Assembly (NCBI RefSeq): GCF_003417535.1
Contig: NZ_QVLS01000008.1
Coordinates: 124,001 to 188,000, forward strand
Direction: 5' to 3'
From: Hydrogenophaga borbori
GTDB taxonomy: Bacteria > Pseudomonadota > Gammaproteobacteria > Burkholderiales > Burkholderiaceae_C
Length of the DNA stretch: 64,000 bases
In this document: piece after piece, positions 24,095-31,817 of the stretch
How the letters are laid out: each line of letters starts with the position of its first letter
Position numbering within the stretch: position 1 is the first letter of the stretch
Program-made: the position numbers and the translations under genes
The notes under the pieces: generated by a model
Seen by the model: only the letters and a program-made list of their open reading frames with translations
What the model was told of the DNA's origin: nothing
The model's database searches: none

Positions 24095-24208
24095 ATGAGA
24101 GTTTCGGCTTCGGTCAAGAAGATGTGCCGCAACTGCAAGATCATCAAACGCCACGGCGTCGTGCGTGTGATCTGCACCGATCCCCGCCACAAGCAGCGTC
24201 AAGGCTGA
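24095..24208 (+). CDS. rpmJ: 50S ribosomal protein L36, zinc-binding form
   Basis: L36, 37 residues. It begins [14 protein letters not shown] and carries the zinc ligands C11, C14, C27 and H32. TAGGAGAAG precedes the ATG. This is the C+ (zinc) version; no zinc-free paralogue is in the window. Confidence 0.97.
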   Translation: MRVSASVKKMCRNCKIIKRHGVVRVICTDPRHKQRQG

Positions 24209-24230
24209 TCGATTCGTCAAGAGGATTCAC

Positions 24231-24596
24231 ATGGCTCGTATTGCAGGCATCAACATTCCGCCGCACAAGCACGCCGAGATCGGCCTGACGGCGATCTTCG
24301 GTATCGGCCGCACCCGCGCTCGCCAGATCTGCGACGCGTGCGGCATCGCGTACAGCAAGAAGATCAAGGACCTCTCCGACGCGGAGCTCGAGAAGGTGCG
24401 TGACCAGGTGGGCACGTTCACCATCGAGGGTGACCTGCGCCGCGAGACCACGATGAACATCAAGCGCCTGATGGACATCGGCTGCTACCGTGGCTTCCGC
24501 CATCGCCGCGGCCTGCCGATGCGTGGTCAGCGCACCAAGACCAACGCACGCACGCGCAAGGGTCCGCGCAAGGCCGCCCAGTCGCTGAAGAAGTAA
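24231..24596 (+). CDS. rpsM: 30S ribosomal protein S13
   Basis: S13, 121 residues, at the head of the 30S subunit contacting tRNA and the 50[23 protein letters not shown] and the C-terminal [19 protein letters not shown] are canonical. It opens the alpha operon segment rpsM-rpsK. Confidence 0.98.
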   Translation: MARIAGINIPPHKHAEIGLTAIFGIGRTRARQICDACGIAYSKKIKDLSDAELEKVRDQVGTFTIEGDLRRETTMNIKRLMDIGCYRGFRHRRGLPMRGQRTKTNARTRKGPRKAAQSLKK

Positions 24597-24614
24597 TCGG
24601 TTCGAAGGAAAACC

Positions 24615-25019
24615 ATGGCCAAGTCCCCCTCCAGCAGCGCCGCCGCCCGCGTTCGCAAGAAAGTCCGCAAGAACATCGCGGACGGCATTGCGCACGTGCA
24701 CGCGTCGTTCAACAACACCATCATCACCATCACCGACCGCCAGGGCAACGCGCTGTCGTGGGCGTCGTCGGGTGGCCAGGGCTTCAAGGGTTCGCGCAAG
24801 TCGACGCCCTTCGCGGCCCAGGTGGCCTCCGAAGTGGCCGGTCGCGCCGCGATGGAACAGGGCATCAAGAACCTCGACGTCGAGATCAAGGGCCCCGGCC
24901 CGGGTCGCGAGTCGTCGGTGCGTGCGCTGGGTGCCCTGGGCATCCGCATCACCTCGATTTCCGACGTGACGCCCGTGCCCCACAACGGCTGCCGCCCCCA
25001 AAAGCGCCGCCGCATCTGA
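24615..25019 (+). CDS. rpsK: 30S ribosomal protein S11
   Basis: S11, 134 residues, lines the mRNA exit platform. [19 protein letters not shown] and [17 protein letters not shown] are diagnostic. In E. coli rpsD follows at once; here a promoter-like element and an intrinsic terminator intervene. Confidence 0.98.
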   Translation: MAKSPSSSAAARVRKKVRKNIADGIAHVHASFNNTIITITDRQGNALSWASSGGQGFKGSRKSTPFAAQVASEVAGRAAMEQGIKNLDVEIKGPGPGRESSVRALGALGIRITSISDVTPVPHNGCRPQKRRRI

Positions 25020-25026
25020 GCCCGTC

Positions 25027-25056
25027 TTCACCGGGCATCTGGCTTCGCGCTAGAAT
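25027..25056 (+). promoter_or_regulatory. Candidate sigma-70 promoter upstream of rpsD
   Basis: TTCACC at 25,027-25,032 and TAGAAT at 25,051-25,056 with an 18 bp spacer. The predicted start near 25,063 would put the terminator hairpin at the very 5' end of the rpsD leader. The -35 element is imperfect. Confidence 0.5.
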
Positions 25057-25072
25057 GCCGGGTTCTCCGAGC

Positions 25073-25103
25073 GCCACCGCAGTCATGCTGCGGTGGCATT
25101 TTT
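25073..25103 (+). terminator. Intrinsic terminator between rpsK and rpsD
   Basis: A perfect 10-bp stem GCCACCGCAG/CTGCGGTGGC with loop TCATG is followed by A and five Ts. This is a textbook Rho-independent terminator inside what is normally one alpha operon transcript. It can end the rpsM-rpsK message or act as an attenuator for transcripts started at 25,063. Confidence 0.88.
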
Positions 25104-25189
25104 GCTAAGCCCACCGCCCCCGCCATCGCGGGATGGCTCCCGCAATCACAGTCCCTGTGGGTTGCGGCAGACGACAAAAGGAAACCAAC
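25104..25189 (+). promoter_or_regulatory. Structured rpsD leader
   Basis: The 86-nt leader holds a nested hairpin, CCGCAA (25,140-25,145) paired with TTGCGG (25,162-25,167), enclosing CACAG-TCC-CTGTG. It ends 22 bp before the rpsD GTG. S4 represses the alpha operon by binding mRNA in other bacteria, so this could be an S4 site; that is inference. A possible ribosome site, AAAGGAAA, lies just before the start. Confidence 0.45.
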
Positions 25190-25813
25190 GTGGCACGTTA
25201 CCTCGGCCCCAAGGCCAAACTGTCCCGTCGCGAAGCCAGCGACCTGCTGCTCAAGAGCGCGCGCCGCTCGATCAGCGACAAGGCCAAGTTCGACTCCAAG
25301 CCCGGCCAGCACGGCCGCACCTCGGGCCAGCGCACCTCCGACTTCGGCGTGCAGCTGCGCGAGAAGCAGAAGGTCAAGCGCACCTACGGCGTGCTCGAGC
25401 GCCAGTTCCGCCGCTACTTCGCCGAGGCCGACCGCCGCCGCGGCAACACCGGCGCCAACCTGCTGTTCCTGCTCGAGTCGCGCCTGGACAACGTCGTGTT
25501 CCGCATGGGCTTTGCTTCCACCCGTGCCGAAGCGCGCCAGATCGTGTCGCACAAGGCCATCACGGTGAACGGCCAGTCGGTCAACATCCCGTCCTTCCTG
25601 GTCAAGGCCGGTGACGTGGTCGCTGTGCGCGAGAAGTCCAAGAAGCAGGCCCGTGTGATCGAGGCGCTGGAACTGGCCAAGCAGATCGGCTTCCCCGGTT
25701 GGGTTGAAGTGTCGGTCGACAAGGTTGAAGGCGTCTTCAAGAAGACCCCTGACCGCGATGAATTCGGCTCGGACATCAACGAGTCGCTCATCGTCGAACT
25801 GTATTCGCGTTAA
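25190..25813 (+). CDS. rpsD: 30S ribosomal protein S4
   Basis: S4, 207 residues, a primary 16S rRNA-binding and assembly protein, and the alpha operon repressor in E. coli. It begins [21 protein letters not shown] from a GTG and lacks the N-terminal zinc cysteines, as in other beta-proteobacteria. The S4 RNA-binding domain covers [16 protein letters not shown] to INVPSFLV-like INIPSFLV. The frame is open further upstream but without S4 similarity. Confidence 0.97.
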   Translation: MARYLGPKAKLSRREASDLLLKSARRSISDKAKFDSKPGQHGRTSGQRTSDFGVQLREKQKVKRTYGVLERQFRRYFAEADRRRGNTGANLLFLLESRLDNVVFRMGFASTRAEARQIVSHKAITVNGQSVNIPSFLVKAGDVVAVREKSKKQARVIEALELAKQIGFPGWVEVSVDKVEGVFKKTPDRDEFGSDINESLIVELYSR

Positions 25814-25915
25814 TCCCGTCCCCGGCCGGGCGCGGCATCCGCTGCGTCGCCGGGCCATTCCATGCTCCGTCTGCCTTATCGGTGTAACGAGCCGAGGGAA
25901 CTGAAGGAAGTCTGA

Positions 25916-26899
25916 ATGCTGAACAACCTGCTCAAGCCCAAGTCCATCAACGTCGAGCAACTCTCGGCCAATCGCGCCAAGGTCACGCTGGAGCCCTTCG
26001 AACGCGGCTACGGGCACACCCTGGGCAACGCCCTGCGCCGCGTGCTGCTGTCGTCCATGGTGGGCCATGCCCCCACCGAAGTGACCATTGCTGGCGTGGT
26101 GCACGAATACTCGTCCATCGACGGCGTTCAGGAAGACGTGGTCAACCTGTTGCTCAACCTCAAGGGCGTGGTGTTCAAGCTCCACAACCGCGACGAGGTG
26201 ACCCTGAGTCTGCGCAAGGACGGTGAGGGGGTCGTGACGGCCGCCGACATCCAGACGCCGCACGACGTCGAGATCGTCAACCCCGACCACGTCATCGCCA
26301 CGCTGTCGGCCGGTGCCAAGCTGGACATGCAGATCAAGGTCGAAAAGGGCCGCGGCTACGTGCCTGGCACGCTGCGCCGTGGCGACGAAGCCGCCCGCTC
26401 GATCGGCCGCATCGTCCTCGACGCGTCCTTCTCGCCGGTCAAGCGCGTGAGTTACACGGTGGAAAGCGCCCGCGTCGAGCAGCGCACCGACCTCGACAAG
26501 CTGGTGCTCGAGATCGAGACCAACGGCTCCATTGGCCCCGAAGAGGCCGTGCGCGCCTCGGCCAAGATCCTCGTTGAACAGCTCGCCGTGTTCGCCCAGC
26601 TGGAAGGCGCCGACCTCTTCACGGAGGCGCCGCAACAGCGCAGCTCGCAGCAGTTCGACCCGATCCTGCTGCGCCCTGTGGACGAGCTCGAACTCACCGT
26701 GCGTTCGGCGAACTGCCTGAAGGCCGAGAACATCTATTACATCGGTGACCTGATCCAGCGCACCGAGAACGAGTTGCTCAAGACCCCGAACCTGGGCCGC
26801 AAGTCGCTCAACGAAATCAAGGAAGTGTTGGCCTCGCGTGGTCTCACGCTGGGCATGAAGCTCGAGAACTGGCCGCCCGCCGGCCTCGACAAGCACTGA
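25916..26899 (+). CDS. rpoA: RNA polymerase alpha subunit
   Basis: RpoA, 327 residues. The N-terminal assembly domain includes [21 protein letters not shown], and the C-terminal UP-element-binding domain shows [22 protein letters not shown] and [17 protein letters not shown]. The 102 bp before it carry only weak structure. AAGGAAGTC is the ribosome site. Confidence 0.98.
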   Translation: MLNNLLKPKSINVEQLSANRAKVTLEPFERGYGHTLGNALRRVLLSSMVGHAPTEVTIAGVVHEYSSIDGVQEDVVNLLLNLKGVVFKLHNRDEVTLSLRKDGEGVVTAADIQTPHDVEIVNPDHVIATLSAGAKLDMQIKVEKGRGYVPGTLRRGDEAARSIGRIVLDASFSPVKRVSYTVESARVEQRTDLDKLVLEIETNGSIGPEEAVRASAKILVEQLAVFAQLEGADLFTEAPQQRSSQQFDPILLRPVDELELTVRSANCLKAENIYYIGDLIQRTENELLKTPNLGRKSLNEIKEVLASRGLTLGMKLENWPPAGLDKH

Positions 26900-26984
26900 T
26901 CTCAACCCCTGAGCCCTCGGGCCAGGCCATGACGAACCGCCGGTACCTGATACGGCCGGCGGCAAAAGACGGAAAGGAAACACC

Positions 26985-27380
26985 ATGCGTCACGGACACG
27001 GACTTCGCAAACTCAACCGCACCAGCGAGCACCGCCTCGCGATGCTGCGCAACATGATGAACTCGCTGCTCACGCACGAGGCCATCAAGACCACGCTGCC
27101 CAAGGCCAAGGAACTGCGCCGGGTCGTCGAGCCCATGATCACCCTGGCCAAAGAGCCGACGGTGGCCAACCGCCGCCTGGCCTTCAACCGCCTGCGCGAT
27201 CGCGACGTGGTGGTCAAGCTGTTCGACGAACTCGGCCCGCGCTTCAAGGCCCGTCCCGGTGGCTACACCCGCATCCTGAAGATGGGTTTCCGCGTGGGCG
27301 ACAACGCGCCCATGGCCCTGGTGGAGCTGGTTGACCGCGCCGAACCGGCCGCCGATGCCGGTGAAGCCGACAAAGCGTGA
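26985..27380 (+). CDS. rplQ: 50S ribosomal protein L17
   Basis: L17, 131 residues, starting [20 protein letters not shown] and carrying [22 protein letters not shown]. It closes the alpha operon. Its stop codon directly abuts the -10 box of the downstream tRNA gene. Confidence 0.98.
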   Translation: MRHGHGLRKLNRTSEHRLAMLRNMMNSLLTHEAIKTTLPKAKELRRVVEPMITLAKEPTVANRRLAFNRLRDRDVVVKLFDELGPRFKARPGGYTRILKMGFRVGDNAPMALVELVDRAEPAADAGEADKA

Positions 27381-27386
27381 TATAAT
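27381..27386 (+). promoter_or_regulatory. -10 box of the initiator tRNA gene
   Basis: A perfect TATAAT immediately after the rplQ stop codon, 11 bp before the mature tRNA 5' end. The -35 region inside rplQ (around CCGGTG) does not match the consensus, so the promoter may rely on the strong -10. Confidence 0.6.
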
Positions 27387-27397
27387 TTTTGGCTTGA

Positions 27398-27474
<77 letters not shown>

Positions 27475-27502
27475 AACAAACCCAGTGCCAGCTGGTGAAG
27501 AA

Positions 27503-27527
27503 GGCCCTCGAATCGAGGGCCTTTTTT
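27503..27527 (+). terminator. Intrinsic terminator after tRNA-fMet
   Basis: A perfect 8-bp stem GGCCCTCG/CGAGGGCC with loop AAT followed by six Ts. It isolates the tRNA and alpha operon transcripts from the riboswitch leader downstream. Confidence 0.92.
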
Positions 27528-27597
27528 CTTGGTGGCGCCGCGAATGCCTGCCGCGCGCGGCGTCGGCCGGCGACGGCCCGGATGCCATAATCGCCGC

Positions 27598-27765
27598 ACT
27601 GCGGGAGAGCGGGGCCCCGGGCCCCCGCCGAAGGCGCAAACTCCCATCATCGCTCAGGCACCAGGACCGCAGTCACCCATTTCGCCGACTGGAGAGCGGC
27701 CGTCGCACGGCCCACCGAAGGGGCAAGCCGCGTCAGCGGCTGAAACTCTCAGGTTCAAGGACAGG
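27598..27765 (+). ncRNA. Tandem glycine riboswitch
   Basis: Two consecutive glycine aptamers. Aptamer 1 (27,598-27,673) is closed by a perfect 7-bp P1, ACTGCGG/CCGCAGT, and contains GGGAGAGC, CCGCCGAAGGCGCAAAC and CTCAGGCACCAGGACCG. Aptamer 2 (about 27,688-27,765) contains CTGGAGAGC, CACCGAAGGGGCAAGC and AAACTCTCAGGTTCAAGGAC. The pairing GAGCG/CGCTC in the first and GAGAG/CTCTC in the second covary as expected. The order, linker and core sequences are those of the known tandem glycine riboswitch, which usually controls gcvT or a sodium-alanine symporter. Here a penicillin-binding protein follows. A -10-like CATAAT lies at 27,586-27,591. Confidence 0.92.
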
Positions 27766-27829
27766 GGGAGAGGCGCAGCAGGCATCACGTCCATGCGACG
27801 CGAGCCTGCGACCACCTCTCGGAGTCCTG
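27766..27829 (+). promoter_or_regulatory. Expression platform of the glycine riboswitch
   Basis: Between aptamer 2 and the GTG start of the penicillin-binding protein lie two pairs of complementary segments: GAGAGG (27,768-27,773) with CCTCTC (27,815-27,820), and GCAGGC (27,778-27,783) with GCCTGC (27,804-27,809). Together they form one long hairpin that ends at the Shine-Dalgarno GGAG (27,821-27,824). Its 5' arm begins three bases beyond the 3' end of aptamer 2, so the two could compete by stacking or extended P1 pairing. No T run is present, which points to translational rather than termination control. Confidence 0.6.
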
Positions 27830-30142
27830 GTGCCTCATCACATTCCCCACATTCCCCCGCGCAGGGGCGCGCCGACGCGTTTCCTGATCGGCCTCAGCCT
27901 GGGCCTGCTCACCGGCGCCTCGCTCGGCGGCGCCTACATGCTGCACCGCCTGTGGCAGGCACTGCCCAGCGTGGAAGCGCTGACCGACTACCAGCCCAAG
28001 TTGCCGCTGCGCATCCACGCCCGCGACGGCCGCCTGCTGGCCGAATTCGGCGAGGAGCGCCGCGAGCTCGTGGCCATCGAGCAGATCCCCAAGCGCATGC
28101 GCGAGGCGCTGTTGGCGATCGAGGACGCGAACTTCTACCAGCACCGTGGCGTGGACTTCTCCGGTCTGGCGCGCGCCGCCTGGCGCAACCTCTTCGCCGG
28201 CGGGCACGCGCAGGGCGGCAGCACCATCACCATGCAGGTCGCGCGCCTGTTCTTCCTCAGCCGGGAGAAGACCTACCACCGCAAGATCATGGAGGTGCTG
28301 CTGGCCTACAAGCTCGAAACGCGCTACGGCAAGGACACCCTGCTGGAGCTCTACATGAACCAGGTCTACCTGGGCGAGCGCGCCTATGGGTTTGCCGCCG
28401 CCGCCTCGGTGTACTTCGACAAGGGGCTGCACGAGTTGAGCTTGGCCGAGGCCGCGATGCTGGCCGGACTGCCCAAGGCGCCTTCGGCCTACAACCCCGT
28501 GGTCAATCGCGAGCGCGCGGTTGTGCGGCAGCGCCACATCCTGTCGCGCCTGCTGGCGCTCGGCTGGATCGACCAGGCCGCGCACGACCAGGCCCTGGCC
28601 GAGCCCCTGGTGCTGCGCGCGCCCGGGCGCTTCGCCGACCTGCACATGGGCCATGCCGTGGAGCAGGCCCGCCAGCGCGTGGTGGAGCGGTTCGGCGACG
28701 CGGCCTACACGCGCGGCCTGGACGTGGTGCTCAGCATCGACGCCGACCTGCAACGCGAGGCCATGCGCGCGCTGCGCACCGGCTTGCTGAGCGCGCAGCA
28801 GCAGCGCGGCTACGCCGGACCCGAGGCGCGACTGCCCGCGCCCTGGCGCTTCGACCGAGCCGGCCTGCGCCGTGCGCTGGCGGCCTTTCCCGACAGCGGC
28901 GCGCTGCAGGCGGCCCTGGTGCGCGAGGTGTCGTCCGAGGGCCTGCGGGCCCACCTGCGCGACGGCCGACTGGTCGCGCTGGCGCTGGGCCCGGGCCAAG
29001 GCCGGCGCATCGAGGTCGGGTCGGTGATCCGCGTGCAGCGCGACGCCACGCAGGGCTGGCGCCTGGCCCAGCTGCCGCGCATGGAGGGCGCTCTGGTGTC
29101 CATCGACATGGACAACGGGCACATCCTGGCCCTGGCGGGGGGCTTCGATCCGCGCCTGGGCCAGTACGACCACGCCTTGCAGGCGCTGCGCCAGCCCGGC
29201 TCCACCTTCAAGCCCTTTGTCTATTCCGCGGCGCTGGAGCGCGGCTACTTTCCTGGCACGCTGGTGGAAGACCGCCAGCGCGTGGTGACGCCGGCCGCGC
29301 CGGGGCGCCGGGCCTGGGCGCCGCGCAACTACGGCGGCCGTTACGACGGCTTCCTGACGGTGCGCGATGCCCTGGCCCGCTCCCGCAACGTGGCTACGGT
29401 GAACCTGATGGAGGCCGCGGGCCCGGCCCATGTGCGCGACTTCGCGGCGCGCTTCGGCTTCGACCCGCAACACAATCCGCCGACGCTGCCGCTGGCGCTG
29501 GGGGCGGGTGCGGTCTCTCCGCTGGGGCTGGCGCAGGCCTACGCGGTGTTCGGCAGCGGGGGCGAATGGCGTCCCGCCGTGCTGATCACCCGCGTCAGCG
29601 TGCGCGACGGCACGGTGCTGTTCGAGGCCGACGCGCGCGCGCCCGCCGTGCGGGCGGTCTCCGAGCGCAACGCCTACATCATGGACAGCATGCTGCGGGG
29701 TGTCGTGCAGCAGGGCACCGCGCGGCGCGCCCTGCGCCTGGCGCGGTCCGACGTGGCGGGCAAGACCGGCACCTCCAACCAGGCGCGCGACGTCTGGTTC
29801 GCGGGTTATTCGTCGGGGGTGTCCACGGTGGTGTGGATGGGCTACGACCAGCCGCGCAGCCTGGGCCGGGCCACCGGGGCCACGCACGCGCTGCCCGTAT
29901 GGACCGAGTTCATGGCGCGCGCGGTGGCCGATCGCACCCCGAGCGAGCGCGAGCGGCCGGCCGGTGTCGCGCTTCTCGCGGGCGACTACGCCTATGCCGA
30001 GTACGCGGACCGCGCTTGCGTGCGCGACGACAACGACCGGGTGGCGGGGCCTTTCGACTGCGCGCCGGGCGCTTCGCTGGCACCGCCCACGGGCGTTGCT
30101 CAGGAACGGGCGTCGCCGGCCAGGTGCTGCGCCGCGATGTAG
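27830..30142 (+). CDS. mrcA: Class A penicillin-binding protein (PBP1a family)
   Basis: A 770-residue bifunctional peptidoglycan synthase. One N-terminal membrane anchor (about residues 16-37) is followed by the glycosyltransferase domain with E98-DANFYQHRG and QGGSTITMQ (128-136), then the transpeptidase domain with S458-TFK, S518-RN and K645-TGT. The start is GTG at 27,830, set by GGAG five bases upstream; in-frame sequence further upstream is riboswitch RNA and not coding. It is the only gene behind the tandem glycine riboswitch. Its 3' end overlaps the convergent FAD dehydrogenase gene by 43 bp. The family is certain; the exact paralogue name is less so. Confidence 0.93.
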   Translation: MPHHIPHIPPRRGAPTRFLIGLSLGLLTGASLGGAYMLHRLWQALPSVEALTDYQPKLPLRIHARDGRLLAEFGEERRELVAIEQIPKRMREALLAIEDANFYQHRGVDFSGLARAAWRNLFAGGHAQGGSTITMQVARLFFLSREKTYHRKIMEVLLAYKLETRYGKDTLLELYMNQVYLGERAYGFAAAASVYFDKGLHELSLAEAAMLAGLPKAPSAYNPVVNRERAVVRQRHILSRLLALGWIDQAAHDQALAEPLVLRAPGRFADLHMGHAVEQARQRVVERFGDAAYTRGLDVVLSIDADLQREAMRALRTGLLSAQQQRGYAGPEARLPAPWRFDRAGLRRALAAFPDSGALQAALVREVSSEGLRAHLRDGRLVALALGPGQGRRIEVGSVIRVQRDATQGWRLAQLPRMEGALVSIDMDNGHILALAGGFDPRLGQYDHALQALRQPGSTFKPFVYSAALERGYFPGTLVEDRQRVVTPAAPGRRAWAPRNYGGRYDGFLTVRDALARSRNVATVNLMEAAGPAHVRDFAARFGFDPQHNPPTLPLALGAGAVSPLGLAQAYAVFGSGGEWRPAVLITRVSVRDGTVLFEADARAPAVRAVSERNAYIMDSMLRGVVQQGTARRALRLARSDVAGKTGTSNQARDVWFAGYSSGVSTVVWMGYDQPRSLGRATGATHALPVWTEFMARAVADRTPSERERPAGVALLAGDYAYAEYADRACVRDDNDRVAGPFDCAPGASLAPPTGVAQERASPARCCAAM

Positions 30143-31800
30143 GCGAAGGTCATGGCCGGGCCGATGGTGATGCCGGCTCCGGGGTAGGCGCCGCCCATCA
30201 CGCTGGCCATGTCGTTGCCGACCGCGTACAGGCCGGCGATCGGCGCGCCGTCCGCCTCGTGCAGCACGCGCGCGTGCGCGTCGGTGCGCAGGCCCTGGAA
30301 GGTGCCCAGGTCGCTGGGCTCCAGGCGCACGGCGTAGAAGGGCCCGTGCTCGATCGGCGCCAGGTTGGGGTTGGGCCGGCGCGTGGGGTCGCCGCCGAAG
30401 TGGTTGTAGACGTTGGAGCCCTTGCCGAAGTCTTGGTCCACGCCGTCGCGCGCGAAGCCGTTGTAGCGGCTGACCGTGGCCTCCAGCGCGCGGGGCTCGA
30501 TGCCGAGCCGCTGCGCCAGGTCGGCGATGGAGTCGCCGCGCACCAGGTAGCCCTGCTCGATGTAGCGCCCGATCGGCATCGGAAAGGGCGGCACCACGCC
30601 CATGCCGTAGCGGCGGATGGTCGCGTGGTCGCAGAGCAGGAAGGACTCGACGCGCTCATCGTCGGCGCAGGCCTTCACCATGGCGGGCACGAAGTCGTGG
30701 TACGAGTCCGCCTCGTTGGCGAAGCGCCGGCCTCGGCGGTCCACGGCGATGAAGCCGGGCTTGCAGCGGTCGATGAAGTGCGGGTAGGGCGTGAACGTGC
30801 CGTCGCCATTGGGCAGCTGGGATACGGGCGTCCAGGCCGCGGGGTTGGACGCGCCGCGCGAGAAGCCCGCGCCGTGCGCCTGCGCCAGCTGCGCGCCGTC
30901 GCCGGTGTTGCCGGGCGGCGCCAGGCTGACGTGGTTCTTGCCCGCGGCCACGTGCGGGTAGCGTTCGCGCCGCCAGGCCTCGTGGCGCGGAAAGCCGCCG
31001 CTGGCCAGCACCACGCCCCGGCGCGCGACGATCTCCACGGCGCGGCCGTTGCGGCGCACCAGCCCGCCGGTGATGCGGCCGTCGCGCTCGGTCAGGCGGA
31101 TCAGCGGCGTGTTCGTCCACAGCGGCACGTTCTTCTCGAACAGCGACAGCGCCAGGCGCGCCACCAGCGCGTTGCCATTGGCGATCGCCGTGCCGCGTGA
31201 CCAGCTCAGGCGATCGCGGGCGTAGCGGGCCAGCATGCGCAGCACGTGCAGGCCCGAGCGCGGCGAGCGCGTGGCATTGAACAGGTGCGGGATGTCCGCG
31301 CGCGAGACCGACATGCCGCCGAACAGCATCATGGTGGCGATGGGCACGCGCAGTTCGCGGAAGCGCTCGCCCAGGCGGCGGCCGTCGAAAGGCTCGGGCA
31401 GCAGCGAACGCCCGCCGCTGGAGGCGCCGGGGCGCAGGGGGTGGTAGTCGGCCCAGTTCGGGATCAGCTGGTAGCGCACGTGGCTGCGCGCCAGCATGTG
31501 GTCGAGCATGCGCGGGGCCTGTTCGACGAAGGCGCGTGCCTTGGCCTCGTCGAAGAACTCGCCAGCCTCTTCCTTCATGTAGGTGAGCGCGTCCTGCGGC
31601 GAGTCCTTCAGGCCCGACTCGCGGGCCAGGCGGTTGCCGGGGATCCAGATCACGCCCGCCGAGTAGGCAGTGGTGCCGCCGAAGAAGGCTTCCTTCTCCA
31701 CGACGAGGACATCCAGGCCGCTGTCGGCGGCGGTGAAGGCGGCGGTGAGGCCGGCGGCACCGGAGCCCGCGACCAAGACATCACATTCGATGATTTCCAT
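30100..31800 (-). CDS. FAD-dependent dehydrogenase, fumarate reductase/3-ketosteroid dehydrogenase type
   Basis: A 566-residue flavoprotein, last gene of the sigma-54 acyl-CoA operon. The FAD fold is VLVAGSGAAGLTAAFTAADSG near the N-terminus. A capping domain follows, then the C-terminal GLYAVGNDMASVMGGAYPGAGITIGPAMTFA block that closes the FAD site in fumarate-reductase-like and delta-1-ketosteroid dehydrogenases. The likely chemistry is desaturation of a cyclic or acyl substrate. The ATG at 31,800 was chosen for its GGGAG ribosome site; an ATG 21 bp upstream is possible. It starts 17 bp after the acyl-CoA dehydrogenase. Confidence 0.87.
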   Translation of the reverse strand: MEIIECDVLVAGSGAAGLTAAFTAADSGLDVLVVEKEAFFGGTTAYSAGVIWIPGNRLARESGLKDSPQDALTYMKEEAGEFFDEAKARAFVEQAPRMLDHMLARSHVRYQLIPNWADYHPLRPGASSGGRSLLPEPFDGRRLGERFRELRVPIATMMLFGGMSVSRADIPHLFNATRSPRSGLHVLRMLARYARDRLSWSRGTAIANGNALVARLALSLFEKNVPLWTNTPLIRLTERDGRITGGLVRRNGRAVEIVARRGVVLASGGFPRHEAWRRERYPHVAAGKNHVSLAPPGNTGDGAQLAQAHGAGFSRGASNPAAWTPVSQLPNGDGTFTPYPHFIDRCKPGFIAVDRRGRRFANEADSYHDFVPAMVKACADDERVESFLLCDHATIRRYGMGVVPPFPMPIGRYIEQGYLVRGDSIADLAQRLGIEPRALEATVSRYNGFARDGVDQDFGKGSNVYNHFGGDPTRRPNPNLAPIEHGPFYAVRLEPSDLGTFQGLRTDAHARVLHEADGAPIAGLYAVGNDMASVMGGAYPGAGITIGPAMTFAYIAAQHLAGDARS

Positions 31801-31817
31801 GCTGCTGCTCCCTGGCT

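Noticed and set aside
27485-27829. In-frame N-terminal extension of the penicillin-binding protein
   Set aside because: The bases form a terminator and a glycine riboswitch; the extension has no PBP similarity and the GTG at 27,830 has a proper Shine-Dalgarno.
27529-31200. 1,223-codon plus-strand frame across the riboswitch, mrcA and the FAD gene
   Set aside because: Low-complexity Arg/Ala/Gly translation in the wrong frame of mrcA and antisense to the FAD gene.
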